A DNA stretch of 64,000 bases from Gnetum montanum (Eukaryota; Streptophyta; Gnetopsida; Gnetales; Gnetaceae): contig MNCI01003070.1 in NCBI GenBank assembly GCA_015680685.1, positions 730,135 to 794,134 of the forward strand. The letters run 5' to 3'. The notes under the pieces are model-generated. The model searched no databases. It saw nothing but the letters and a program-made list of their open reading frames with translations, and was not told the DNA's origin. Shown piece by piece: positions 23,464-35,966 of this stretch (positions are counted from its first letter, which is position 1; the number at the start of each line of letters is the position of its first letter). The position numbers and the translations under genes are program-made.

Positions 23464-23569
23464 ATCCCTAACTTTGAAGAAGGCTACAATGCTAATCCTC
23501 AACATCACTTATAAGCCTTATATGATGTCTATGTCTTGAAAAATATCTAAAATAATTGAAAAAACCTAA

Positions 23570-24800
23570 AGCTCTTCTCCATGACACTCATCAAAGAAGC
23601 TAAAAATTGATACCAGTCCTTGAAACCGAAATCCATTAGGATATGGAGTACGATGCTTAATTTGTTCAATGACAAGTACTAAACATATTTCTTAGTATCC
23701 AATTTGAGGAAGAAGATTCAAGGACAAAGACAAGAAAATCATAAATTCCTTAATGTAGCCTAGATAGGTACAATTCTTTACTTTACAGATGCTTAGGCCA
23801 TGACTTCTCTCAAAGGAAGTAGCTGCATCAGGTTATAAACGGATTTCGAAATAAACTAGGGAAACTTGTAGGGTCTATGCCTAAGGAAGGTTATCAAAGA
23901 TAAAAGCTCATTAGATCCAAACGCTTATTAATCAAGTAGAAAAGGATGAAGGGGAGATGAAGAAGGAAGAGAGTGTAGAGAAGTACAATAGAGAAGGAGG
24001 ACCATCTCTGTGAACCAAATGAAGGAGCATCACTAGCAAAGGTAGCTTAGAGAAAGACCTTGCTGATCCAAAAATATATTATTGAAATATTAGCTAAGGT
24101 TGAAAAGATGTGGAACTCCATTGATGAGAAGTTCCAAATTACATTGAAGATCATAGAGGAAAAGCTAGAATTGGGAAGAGTCAAAGACAAAGATATGAGG
24201 AAAAAGAAAGACACATGAACAAGCTACTATCATCACAAGGGAAAAGCTACTATAGTTGAGGAGGTTGTAGACTCATAATTGAATGATGATTGACGTAATA
24301 TTTGTTAGTACAAACATCCATAGTGTTGTTGCCTAATAATTTCACACTTATAAGAGTTTGGGGTTTATGCTTTGAACTTGAGGTTTGTCAAAAGGTAAGC
24401 ACCCAGAAGGTTGCCTTGTCCTCGAGCAAACGACAAAGAGTCATTGCATCAATAGCACTACTATCCAAGTGGGACATTACCTCCACCTCAAGAATACTAC
24501 TAGCAATGGCATAATCCACAACCATGGGGGATGCTACCACTAAGCAGAAAGACACCTAGTAGTTGATATCGAACTATGATTCTAATTCAACAATTGTACA
24601 TGGAATCCACAAAAATTCTACAAGTACCTACATTGATAATATGGATGAAAAAGTATATTAAATACCATCTCTAAGGCACAAAATTCATATATGAAGCAGA
24701 AGAAGATTGGGAAGAGTTGGTAATTCTAGAAATCTCTAAACTAGAACCCTTAGAATTGAAAGCATTATTGGAATTCCAAAACTAGTTTGATAAACTTAAT
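23570..24800 (+). pseudogene. Decayed Athila-like gag, protease part deleted
   Basis: Collinear with the better gag at 25990-28280: the KEAENWYRSLEPE region corresponds to 23590-23640, and the cysteine cluster (CxYxHPxxCC) to about 24297-24330. The region after it (24480-24800) jumps to sequence matching 28080-28280, so about 1 kb covering protease is missing. Many stops. An ORF at 24302-24514 is a fragment of it. Confidence 0.7.
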
Positions 24801-25023
24801 GAAGATAAATAAAAATATTCAGTGCTAAGAACGGTAACATTTACATCTTATGTTGGTTTATAAATCGTACATTTTACATTTTTCAATTTTGCCTAATCGG
24901 GTTAGCCGAATCTCTGACCTGTCGCCATCGCGTTACTAGGTCTTTGGTGTCTCTTAAAGGGCTACCTGCATGATGCCTCTGGACAGTATATAGAGTCTAT
25001 AATTTTTTTAAAATGGTAAGAAA

Positions 25024-25659
25024 ATGGTGTGCGCATGGTTTTGCATTGTATCGTTAGCAAAGGTGACGGTGCAGGCCTACGACGTCGGAGCCTCGCTGCT
25101 GACCTGCAACGAAGAAGAAGAAGAAGAAGATGATGAAGAGGGAAAATGCCAAATATACAACAGTTATGGCATCTGGGACGACGCCTCCACCACCTACACC
25201 GCCTCCGCCGTGGCCTATCCCAAGAACGACGCCGAGCTGCTCGCGGCCGTGGCGGACGCCGTCTGGAGAAAGCAAAAGATTAAGGTCACAGGTCCGCTGT
25301 CCCACAGCATCCCGCCGCTCGTGTCCAGGCGCCACGGGCTTGCTCATATCCATGTGGGATCTGGTGCGGACGCGGACGGTGAGCATCTGCACTGGGGCAA
25401 GTCCGCGGGCTATTACGTGGACAGTCTGGTGAAGTTCCTGGACGTGTGTTGCCGGTTCGATCCCGACGGGGTGTTCCTGAACGAGTGGAGCGAGAAGGTC
25501 CTCGGCCTCGGCGGCAAACGCCTGCAGGAAATCCGCGACGGATGTGCTCTGGAGAAGCTGTGTAAGTGCTCGCAGGATTCCCACTGCGCTCCTTCTGAGG
25601 GATACTTTTGCCGCCCCGGCCGCGTCTACACCGACGCTCGTGTCTGCCGTGAGGACTAA
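25024..25659 (+). pseudogene. GulLO-like pseudogene: N and C termini fused by internal deletion
   Basis: An open frame of 211 codons. Residues 1-20 look like a signal peptide and residues about 21-102 match the start of the intact gene (YDVGASLL, CQIYNSYGIWDD, YPKNDAELL), with an added Glu/Asp run (31-39). After PPLVS a one-base loss shifts the frame; about 20 codons later the sequence jumps to HLHWGKS and runs to the Cys-rich end. The jump removes most of the FAD-binding and ALO domains and the intron, at a 6-base microhomology (ACGGTG). A further 24-base loss follows GYYVD. No FAD site remains, so enzyme activity is not expected. Exon-like GC content persists. It is flanked by retroelement gag on both sides and lies opposite in strand to the intact gene. 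Confidence 0.88.
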
Positions 25660-25989
25660 CTTCGACGCTGGGCCGCTGAGTCCCACCGGTGGCCGTGGAT
25701 GTTAGTCTTGTTACATGATAGAAGCGCATCCGGATAAATTTTGACTGACTGTTGTCGGATTCGGAATTCGGGAGCGCGGGAGCCAAGCGCATTAAATTCG
25801 AAATGGGAGTGCATTAAATTCACAATTGGTACGTATTTCATAATTTTCAATGAAATTTTGGGGGTGTCGGACCCCGAAAAGAAGTTTTATTGAAATTAAA
25901 GAAGCATCAATTACAACAACTTGAATATACTTGAATAAGTCATAAGGAGCATCAATTATAGAATATTGACAGGCCTTCCAAGATGCATG
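25660..25989. other. 3' flank of GulLO-like pseudogene
   Basis: The GC-rich tail continues to about 25790 and then AT-rich sequence leads into the next gag. A short inverted repeat (GGGGTGTCGG / ACCCC) lies at 25861-25877. No gene seen. Confidence 0.4.
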
Positions 25990-27560
25990 TGCCTTATAGA
26001 ATATTGACAATGACTAGTAGAAGTTGAAATTATTTCCAAGAATATTCATAAAGGAAGCAGAAAATTGGTACCGATCCTTAGAGCCAGAATTAATCAGACA
26101 ATGGAGTACAATGTTGGAACTGTTCAATGACAAATATCAAATGTACCTCCAAGTGTCCAATTTGAGGAAGCAAATCCAAGGGTGGAAACAAGGAAACCAT
26201 GAGTCCTTGGATGCTGCTATTGGTCGATACTATTCTCTATTGCATAGGTGTCCCAGCCATGGATACTCTTAGCTTGATCAACTTTGCCATATCATAGACG
26301 GGTTGCAGTCTAAAACAAGGAAGACCCTTGGCATCTATGCCCAAGGGATATTGACAGAGTTAAGCATCTATTAGATCCAAAAGTTAATTGAGTAAGTAGC
26401 CAAGGAGGAGGGAGAATTGAAAAAGCAAGAAAGTGCAGAGGAATACAACAGGGACCTTTCTATTCGCAAAAGGGAGGTTCGATTTTGTGACAGTGAGGAT
26501 GAATTAACCAAAGATGAGGTGGCTAATCAGAATACCTTGCCACTCCAGAAATTGCAATTTGAAATTATGGCTAAGGCTGACCAATTATGGGACTCCAAGG
26601 ACAATAGGTTTTAGGCTATCTTAAAAATTGCTAAAGAGTCCAAGGAGCAAAGTGGTAAGCGTGAGTACCAGAGACGTAAGGAAGCTAAATGTGCCATATC
26701 CAAGGGTAAGGATAAGATGGCTATGATAGAGATAGTTGCGAATAGTGACTCAGATTATGATGGTGGGTGTGACATATGCTAGTATGAACATCTTAAGGGA
26801 TGTTGCCCAGTTGTGTCACACTTGCAGGAATCTAGGATGTATGCCTTACATCCACAACTTGCACAAAGGCAAACACCCAAAAGATTGCCTTATCCACAAG
26901 GCAACTCTTGACAGTTCCACCAACCATAGCAATACTATTCAAGTGGAACTCCACCGCAACCCTGCAAATTGTATTAGTAATGGTAGTAACCACAATCATG
27001 GGTGCTAACATCTCCAAGACAATAGCACCCTTACCAGTAGCCAGATCCCTATGGTTACTATGTTTAGCAACCTACATCTCCACAGGGACTCTTCTGGTCA
27101 TGTTGCCACTTACCAACCTCACCACTACCCTCCTAAAGTATACCAAAAACCCTATCCAATAAGGGATGTCACCTACTATCCTCATGCTCCTCTTATCCCT
27201 ACACCCACTCCTCCATCTCTTGCATAGCTATCACCTACTCCATCCATGCAAGGTGAGTTACCTACCCAACCACAGCAAAGAAATACTACGAGGATGGCTA
27301 ATTTGCAACCGGTTAACCCACCAAGTGGGTTAGAATCATGAACAAAGAAAAGACCCTTCTTCTAACCTCAGAGTCCACCAAAGCCCTTAGACACATCAAT
27401 GGTTGGTAACCCTACTCCTTGACCTTCCTCTATCTCACCTTTATCCAAGTCCCCTTCAAACCAAAATCCCTCTCAAATCCATACTGTAATGTTGACCCAT
27501 GTTATATCTAATTGGATTTGAGCTAGTAACCTCCCCAAGAAGTTAGCCGATCCTTGGCGT
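25990..27560 (+). pseudogene. Athila-like gag
   Basis: The Retrotrans_gag part is readable at 26024-26272 (KEAENWYRSLEPELIRQW, LFNDKYQMYLQ, ESLDAAIGRYY). Then comes a basic/acidic linker, TLPLQKLQFEI (26534-26566), and a cysteine/histidine cluster CDIC-x-YEHLKGCC near 26770-26810, taking the place of a CCHC knuckle. A Pro/Gln-rich tail follows. Gag forms the virus-like particle. Stops (for example TAG codons near 26272 and 26614) and frameshifts inactivate it. The 5' LTR is missing; host-gene debris sits there instead. Confidence 0.75.
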
Positions 27561-27983
27561 TCCCTAGTATATTTGCAAATTGCTAGGAATGAGCCTTGTA
27601 AAGCTCTTTTTGAATCTAGTTCCAATGTTAATCTAATCTTGCATGAGATGTACACGATGTGGAACCTTCCTCCCTTGAAGAAGAGCAACATCTGGTTGGA
27701 ACTAGTAGACCAGTCCATCACTGTTCCATTGGGACTGGTAGAGGACATCGTAACCACTGTTTGTGGGTGGTCATATCCCATCGACTTCCTAGTAATCAAG
27801 GTGGAGAACTGCAAGGGGGACTTCCCAATTATTATGGGAAAGATGTGGTTAAGTATCGTTGATGTCAAAATGGACATTAGAGATATTTCCTTGGAGATAT
27901 CTAAAGTAAATGAATTTGGAAAGATCAAGAAGAAGAGCATTCCATGTATCGCATATAGTGATTCAGGGTGCCATTGTGTGTAG
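27561..27983 (+). pseudogene. Retrotransposon aspartic protease domain, Athila-like
   Basis: Readable in one 136-codon frame: LELVDQSITVPLGLVEDIVTTV, YPIDFLVIKVE and FPIIMGKMWLSIVDVKMDI. This is the second half of a retropepsin-like fold, typical of gypsy polyproteins; the catalytic D-[ST]-G lies in the damaged sequence upstream. It releases gag and pol products in active elements. Inactive here. Confidence 0.75.
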
Positions 27984-28279
27984 AAGTTATGGTTAGTGAA
28001 GTGAACATCTATCTCTGCATGCAAGCAGTGTGCACCAGAAGCTAAAATCCAAAGATGTTTGTACACAACAGCCACAAAACAAGAAGGCACCCAGTGGCTG
28101 ACAACTAATTCTAGCAGTAGAACATTGTGCATGGAACCTATTGAGGGCCTAATATATGAACATGTTGCAAGTATGGATGAGCTCGAGCAAGTTCATTACT
28201 AGCTCTTTGAAGGAGTAAATGATGAGTTCAATTGAGGAGAGTTGGAGATTCTTGACAATTTTAAAAAGAACCCCTTGAA

Positions 28280-31110
28280 TTAAAGATATTGTCGACTAGA
28301 ATGAAATATGTGTTTTTGAAAATGGAAGGTTAATCATTATTAATGTCAAGCTTGCTACATAACAAAAGAAAATGTTGATGAAGGTTTTGGAAAAATGGTC
28401 AACAACATTTGCCTAGTCATATTTTAAGCTCATTGGTATAGATTTAAGAATATGCCAACACCGGATATACATTGGCCCTACTATTAAGCTAAAATGACAG
28501 CCACAACGATGTTTGAATTCCAAATTAAAGTAGATTTTCAAAGAGGAGATTGAACAACTCTTCAAGGTAAGATTCAACTACCTTATTGCAGATAGTGAAT
28601 GGGCTAGTCCACTTGTGATCATGCCTAAGAAAGGAGGCAAATGGTGGGTGTGCATCGACTTTTGGCTACTCAATATGGCAACTTTCAAAGATTATTTTTC
28701 ATTGCCTTTTGTTAACCAAATGCTAGAAACTATTTTTAGACACAACTATTATAGCTTTTTGGATGGTTATAGTGGCTATAACCAAATCTAGATTGCACCA
28801 GAGGACTAGGCAAAGATGACTTTCACAAGTCCTTGGGGGACTTCTTCTTATCGTTAGATGTCATTCGGTCTATGTAATGTCCTAGCCACATTTTAATGAT
28901 TAGTCCTTAGCATTTTCCAACAATAAATTAGTAGTAAGGAAGAAGTCTTCATGGATGACTTTTCTACCTATGGAGCTATGTTCAAGTAAGCCCTAGACCA
29001 CCTTGAGCATGTGTTGAGGAGATGTGTCGAAAAAAACCTTCAGCTCAATTGGCAAAAGAGCCATCTTATGGTCTAGGAAGGCATAGTCTTAGGGCAATGT
29101 ATCTCAAAAGTAGGAATCAAGGTAGACCCTAAAAAAATAAGGGTCATCCAGGGAATAACCCATTAACCAAAAATAATTAAAGAAGTGTAATTATTCCTTG
29201 GTCATATTGGCTACTACCAACGTTTTATCAAGAATTTCTCCAAAATCGTCAAGCTGTTGGTGGAATTAACAAAGAAGGATGCATCGTTCATCTGGACCCC
29301 TACATGTGAAACAACATTTCAGCAACTGAAGCAGAAGCTTGTTGAAACCCCAATTCTACAAGCGCCTGATTGGTCTAGGTCATTTCATGTGATGACTAAT
29401 GCATCAAATTATGCTTTGGGGGTAGTGCTTACATAGTTGTATGATCAAAAACATCCATATTACATTCATTGTGCAAGTCGAAGTATTGTAGGTGCACAGC
29501 TAAACTACACCACCACAAAAAAGGAATTGATGGTAGTGGTGTTCACATTAGAAAAGTTCAGGCACTATGTGCTTGACTATAAAGTGTTCATGCACACAGA
29601 TCATAATACCATCTAATTTCTAAGCCCTCATGTCATACGATGGCTCATGATTTTGCAAGAGTTTGATCTCACAATGGTAGATTGAAAAGGTATGGAAAAT
29701 GTGCTCACTAACCACTTATCATAGCTGAGATGGGATGACAAGGAGAAAGAGAGCCCCTTATCTGATTAATTCCCTGATGAATCTCTCCTTGTAGGGGCTA
29801 TTAATGCATAAATTCTTGATGAACCAAAATGGTACAACATCATCATCACTTATCTACTTAAGCAAGAACTATCACAAGGGTTGGACACTAGCAAGAAATA
29901 ACAATTTCTTCACTAGGTCAAGCATTTCATGGAAATTAATGGGAACCTTTACAAAGTCTATTCCAATGGCCTGATACACTGGTGTGCCCTTGACATAAAT
30001 CAACTATGCATTCTCTAAGGTTCTCACAAAGGCCCTTGTGGGGGCCATTATGCTAGGAGATGCACAACTATAAAAATTCTCATGGCAAGATATTACTGGC
30101 CAACAATTTTCAGGGATACACACCAATTCGTCAACGCTTGTGATCATTGTCAGAGGGATGGTGGAATGACAACTCGAATGGAGGGGCCATAGTAATGGAT
30201 TTAGCCTCTTGATCCATTAGGGCATTGACTTTATTGATCCCATCACACCTTATCAAATGGGAAGGCATATATAATAGTCATAGTTGACTATTACACTAAG
30301 TGGGAAAAAATAGTAACTGTCATTGATTGTACATCCACTACTGCTGCTCAGTTTGTATAAAAAAATATCATAAATAGGTTTGGTATGCCTCATGCATTAA
30401 TTTCTAATAATGGAACTCATTTTATAGGTGCCACTTTCCAAAAACTTATGTCGCGCTTGGGGGTTAAGCACAAACTCACAACACCTTATCACCCTCAAGC
30501 CAATGGCCAAGCTGAGGTCACTAATTGGGAGATAACAAAAATTCTAATGTGCACCATTAGCAAATACTGAAGGGACTGGAGCACCAAATTAAACAATGCC
30601 CTTTAGGCCTGTCACTCCATATGGAAGCTTCCCATAGGTTATTCTTCCTATGAGCTCATGTATGGAAAACTATCAATACTGCCCATCCAATTTGAGCTCT
30701 GTACACTCTCTATAACATGTGACTTTGACCTAAATCTAAATATAGCACAGAAAGAACGATTAATGAATCCCAACTTACTAGAAAAAAATCGGTTAATGGC
30801 TCTATCATCCAAAAAAATGTGTAAGGCATTCAACAAGAAATGCTAAGACCTCAAAATAAGAAAAGTCAAGTTTCAACCAGGAGATAAGGTCCTCTATTGG
30901 AATCCTACACATGTACCTCAACAAACCAAACTTCAAATGTTGTGGGAAGAACCTTACATTATTGATGAGACTTTTCCATCTAGGGTCATGATTATCTATA
31001 AACCTAATATCTCAAATAAGAAACCATTAGTCAACACCCAACAATTGAAGCCTTTCCATGAGCCCAAGCTAACCAACTCAATAGACACCTCACCAGATGG
31101 ACAACCACAT
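28280..31110 (+). pseudogene. Athila-like pol: RT, RNase H, integrase
   Basis: The reverse transcriptase is at about 28540-29200, with ASPLVIMPKKGGKW, FLDGYSGYNQI and the catalytic FMDDFS at 28948-28965, a form usual in the Athila/Tat branch. RNase H is at about 29370-29720 (TNASNYALG, HTDHNTI). The integrase zinc region (about 30020-30160, ending CDHCQRDGG) and core (ISNNGTHFIG, YHPQANGQAE, 30400-30520) follow; the C-terminal part ends with PGDKVLYWNP-like sequence near 30880-30910. Stops, mostly TAG/TAA where Gln or Trp is expected, occur throughout, typical of old methylated copies. These domains copied and inserted the element. Not functional. Confidence 0.85.
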
Positions 31111-32640
31111 TCAATCTTTCATATCTTCCCCTTCCAACTTAGTCATGGGGGAGATGGCCACCCATACTAATACTTTTCATAGCTCCTCAATCTTTTGAAT
31201 TTTTTTGTTTTACACATTCTTAGTTTTACAACTTTTTATTTTTCAGGTTATTGATCTTTTCTAAATTTTTGTTTTACACCATCGTTAGTATATTTGATAT
31301 TTATTGCATACTCATTTACCTTCTTTTATATTTTCTTGTGTTTGGTGTGTGTCTCTACTCTTTCTACTAATAAGATGTCAGGTAAAATGGTAATGTGCTA
31401 CTCGATGGTGTCTTGTGTAGTTTTCAAAATTGGGAAGGAATCAAAGGTTTGGATAGGGTGTGACTTTAAAGGGATGTGGTATTCTTTGTAATTTTTTGTT
31501 TTCCTGTGTGTGGAAGTGTTCTTGTGAGGTTCTCATTGTTGTGTATCATCCCAAAATAGGAAGTCAAACAAGTCCTTGCATGGTGTGGTCCTCATTGAGA
31601 GAGAGAGAGAGAGAGAGAAGAAGAAGAAGAAGAAGAAGAAGAAGATGATGATATGGGTGATGATGAAGAAGATTTAAAGCACACCCCTTGGACAAAATAA
31701 ATGTGAAAATGCATGGGTCTTTGCATGGTGTGGTTCCTACTCAATTAAAAAAAGAATAAGGGAATTCAAAGCCTACCCCATAGACCAAATAAAAGGCCTA
31801 CAAGCATTGGTTATGGGACTTATCTTATCTCCTCTAACTAAGGTCCTTTCTTATTTCCTACTTTCTCTCCAATTTGGAATGGTGGTTGATTCATGGAAGC
31901 ATTCTTGTGTCTCAAGGGATGGACTAGTCTTAGAATGTTAATGCAAAGTCACTGAAAGTGGTTGGTTTTGGTCTGGATTGAGGATGGATCCTACCAAGTT
32001 ATTTGATCACAAACTCCACAAGGGACTTCATGTGACCATAATTAGAAACTCCATTCCATTCTCTCTTCCATCCATTTGTGCTTTTCATGCCTCTCCTCAT
32101 TGCTGGTTTCATGTTTTGATTCAATGTTATGGTTTGATGTGTTAGGTTTCTTAGTCAGTTACTTCTGGGTTTTTGTACTTAACTTTTCGTAACTATTAAT
32201 CATCCATGGTGTCCACAAACTCCTTGGTTTGAAGTTATGCAAGGGCATAAAAGGCCTATGCCTACTTTGGGGAGGATCCACTTGTATATCCTTTGGTTTT
32301 GTTAAGTTAAGTTAATTAACTTAGACATTGTTACAATTGAATTCTTTTTATTTAACCCATCCATGTCATCCAATTGTACACATCTTCACAACTATTTTTA
32401 GTGAATTCCTTCTTTTTATTATTCTGAATTTCTATACCCTCTTTCCAGTATTCCTTGTGTTAAGCTTTTTCTGAATTTTATGGACCACTTCTCTTACTTA
32501 ATCCATTTGTTAGCATTTCCACTAACATTATCAAGCAACCAATCTACCACAATCACAACTTAGCTAGATAAAATCACTAACGAGGAAAGGTATTCAACCG
32601 CAATGTGTTACACTCTATATACTAATCCTTGATTTTGTTG
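31111..32640 (+). other. Non-coding 3' spacer of Athila-like element
   Basis: Collinear with 1081-2600 in the first element. It contains a (GA)n-(GAA)n microsatellite (31597-31645). Unlike the first element, no U3-like motif cluster lies before the accessory-ORF position. Only the acceptor and ATG region (GTTGTGATTGCAATGG, about 32637-32652) and the extreme 3' end survive, so the accessory ORF was lost by internal deletion. Confidence 0.55.
31597..31645. repeat. (GA)n-(GAA)n microsatellite
   Basis: About 11 GA units run into about 9 GAA units; the 62-codon ORF ending in an Arg run here is an artefact of it. Confidence 0.95.
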
Positions 32641-32989
32641 TGATTGCAATGGGAAACATGAACTAGAAGTGGGACTATCTTCACCGAGTAGGATGCAACA
32701 ATATCACTTATGGGAGATTTTCCATGACTATTGGATCTTTTTTGCCTCTCCCTCATTCTTCTATTTCCAAGAGGGGTTGGATGTCCATTCGATCCAAGGG
32801 TGTTCTTTCCTATTATCATGAACACCCAATTTTGTACACAATTGTAATGTTGTATCCATGAGCACTTCTATATTTGTTTGTTTTCTTTATGTCACTTTGC
32901 ATGTTAGTTGAATAGTCCACACCTCCTAATATATTTTGTAAAGTACTTGTTCCTCTTCTTCTGTACTTAAGGACAAGTTTTCATTCAGT

Positions 32990-32999
32990 TGTGGGGGTA
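32990..32999 (+). promoter_or_regulatory. Polypurine tract
   Basis: TGTGGGGGTA sits directly before the LTR start TGATGAATTG. Confidence 0.65.
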
Positions 33000-33839
33000 T
33001 GATGAATTGTGTTTTTCATAAGCTCCGATATTGAAGTAGCTACGATATTAGGTACAGGATATCAAGTACACAATATCATGGCTCAAGATGCAATATCGTG
33101 CATTTGATATTGCAGGGTTATTCCCAGGTCTATAAATACAACCCCCAGGCACATGATTGAGAGTAGTTTTTGTTCATTAGAGAATTAGAATATTTTTCAA
33201 GTGCCCACAGTAGGAGGTCTAAGTGTGATTGAATCTTTATTTAAGCATTGATGTACCTAAACACCCCATTATGTTGGCAATAAAGACGAGCTCTTTGATT
33301 CATCCTTGTAGCACTTGAGACTTTCTTTCTTATGCATTTATATATATTGTGATTTCATGTAGTTTACATTAATGTTATTCATGCAGTAATTAATTTTGAT
33401 TAATTAAGCAACCAATTAAAATACACAAGCAAAACCCCTTTGAGCATACATGTAACACTTGGTAGCTTAGAAACGGTTAGCGTTTGACAACCCAACAATC
33501 TTTATATGAAGTTTAAAATGTGTTCGGGAAGTGGGGATGGTTACCTGTGTTAGGCTAGATTAGACAATAGTTTACTTAACACTTAGTTACTCTCACTTTT
33601 ATTCCTATTTTAGGTGATTAATTGATAAAACACAAAATAATAAAAATCTTATGCCTTAGTTGCACTTAACCATACACTTGCATTTCACAAGTGAGACTAG
33701 GAAGACAACAAACAGACAACACAAACTCACTATTTAGCTCTAGTGTACTTGGTAATTAAAGTCTACAGAATTCAACCAGATCATGTGTGAACACCTATGA
33801 TTTGTATGGTTGGGCATAGGGGTACCTCACCACTCATCA
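33000..33839 (+). repeat. 3' LTR of Athila-like element, GATATC U3 type
   Basis: It starts TGATGAATTG and ends GTACCTCACCACTCATCA. U3 at 33025-33115 has seven or so GATATT/GATATC/AATATC motifs. TATA (TCTATAAATA) is at 33129-33138 and GCAATAAAGACGAG is near 33280. No PBS follows, so it is the 3' end of the 25990-33839 element. Confidence 0.8.
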
Positions 33840-35947
33840 ACCCTACAATGGTTTCCACCATCAAGGTTGTGAAATGGTCCCTGCAGTACCTAGGCTTGAC
33901 ACATCTCACAAAGTGACTACCATCACTTATTGATTGGGTTGCTTATTTATTCATATTATCTAAAATAACTATATCCACAATAATGCACAACTATAAGGAC
34001 ACACAAACCCCCCTCAAAGAAATAAGGATTGCTCACATACATGAGCTCACTTAAACTACTTCAGTAGTTATATTTGTTAGTACCTTAATAAGTAACTCTG
34101 AAAACATAGAAACCATATGCACACTACCTACATTACTACATTATATATATTATGTTTATATGCATGTGTTAATAAAGAAGATGCCAACCCTATATTATGT
34201 CTTGAACACAGTCACAAAGTACTAGGATCAAAACTAGATGATGAGCAATGACTTGTTGTCTATTATACAACTTAGTTGTATACATTAATCATTGCATTTT
34301 TGTATTGGAATGTAGGAATGGTTAGAGTCTTAGAGTCATATAACTTATTGTTAGCTTAGTGAGCACCTGTGATGGCATAGCTTTTATGTCTATGCATTTA
34401 GTGACAAAAAGCAAAGAACATGCCATGACTATTAGTGGAAAGTTATGATTGTGTTTATACATTAATATAACTAGTGCACTTCTATAGACATGAAGTAAGT
34501 TATTCATGTAATTGCTAAGAAAGAGTGGAATTAAATATCTAGCTAAAGAATAGGCAAGTATTAGGCAAGGTGAATGTTACACCCTTAAATTTAGCTTAAT
34601 TTCCTTAATTAATTTTTCTTAATTTTCTTGATTATTTTTATCTTAATTACTTATTTTATCATTAATTTTTTAATTAACTTAGAATCCAAACCAACAAATA
34701 CACTTGAACATTATGCTTCTCTAATCATTACATCAATTATAACAAAAAGGAAGGGATCAGGGAGGCATCATTATGGGGAAATCAAACTTGACCCTTATAC
34801 AACATGGATGCAAGTATTACAACATTATAGAAAATCTCTAAGAAAATTTAGATTCTTCAATCTTTAGCCATTATGTTGCACTAATTACATCATCCTTCTA
34901 CCTCCAACACTTACATCAGCTTCATCTCTATGTAGTGACATGTAGGAAGAGTTGACACTCTCCAAGTAGTCATATCCATCTTCTTGTCCTCTTTAAGGCA
35001 TAATTGGAGTGGGCCATCATAGTTGCTTCAAACTATTAGATCATATTATAAAATTAACTAGCAAAGGATAGACTTATCACACATGAGGTATCTAGTCTAA
35101 TGTTAAGTCGAGCCAATAATGAAATTTCAAATCTTGCTCTACTACCCCAACTCTTGCTGTAATAGATAATAACAAATAGCCAAGCCTACCTACAATCTCT
35201 TCATCATCAGACATCCTAAAACATCCTCATCATTAGTTTGTCTCCAATGGTAGTAACTAGTGATTATGCTTCCAAGTAACCTTATTAAGCTTATAGTAAT
35301 CCTGTGGCCTAAGCAAGAAGTTCCTAAATCCCAAATTGCATGATAGGGGCCACTACAATCACCTTTGTTGCTTTTTTCCAGCAACGTAATCTACTAATCA
35401 TAGCCCAAAGCCTAATTTTACTTTTCTTCTATACTAACTAGGTCTAAGTCTCATCTAGGAGTACATGCACATACCAGCTTCCAAAGCACCTAACTCCTCC
35501 TTACCTATGCCTCATACCACGTTGAGGCTAACCACTGCTAATTTGTTACTTAGCCTTGTACGTTTCATCCCTTCCTTGCTATTTAGAAGGTAACATAGTG
35601 ATTTAGGATCAAAAATATTGGGAGGTAACACTCTATTACCTTCTAAATCACACCATCACAACTGTTCATTCTAGTGAAGGATAAAGGTAAATTCTGGTAC
35701 GCACTCATTGGAATGAGCATATACCAAGCAAAACTTTAGGGCACTAGTGGGTCATCATGTGTAATATGCCTCTAATTGTTCATTGTGTTGGACCTAGGTG
35801 GTGAAGCACTCTCATAAGAAGAAGGAGACATAATTTATTATTCAATGTGTAATACTCTCATTTGATGATTGTAAAATAACCAACCTTAAGGGTCTGTTCT
35901 GATGATGGGAAGAATCCTAAGTTCTAATTAGTGCATAAACAACAAAG
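33840..35947. other. No gene recognised; possible leader of the minus-strand element
   Basis: The right end (from about 35870) should be the 5' leader of the element whose LTR is 35967-36808. The rest is AT-rich sequence in which I see no coding domain. A TGTTACACCCTTAAATTTAG motif at 34574 resembles starts of some gypsy LTRs, but I cannot find a matching end. Confidence 0.4.
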
Positions 35948-35965
35948 TCCCCAGCAACGATGCCA
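35948..35965 (-). promoter_or_regulatory. Primer-binding site, tRNA-Asp type
   Basis: The minus strand reads TGGCATCGTTGCTGGGGA one base after the LTR end. It differs at only two positions from the TGGCGCCGTTGCCGGGGA site that is classical for Athila elements (complementary to tRNA-Asp). It marks this LTR as a 5' LTR of a minus-strand element extending to the left. Confidence 0.75.
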
Positions 35966-35966
35966 A

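Noticed and set aside
25857-25880. TTTTGGGGGTGTCGGACCCC as another copy of the LINE/SINE-type tail
   Set aside because: Resemblance is limited to a T run followed by G; no upstream element or target duplication is found, and it is better read as a short inverted repeat.
34574-34600. TGTTACACCCTTAAATTTAG as the start of another LTR
   Set aside because: The motif is common in gypsy LTR starts, but no matching end, second LTR or PBS could be located.
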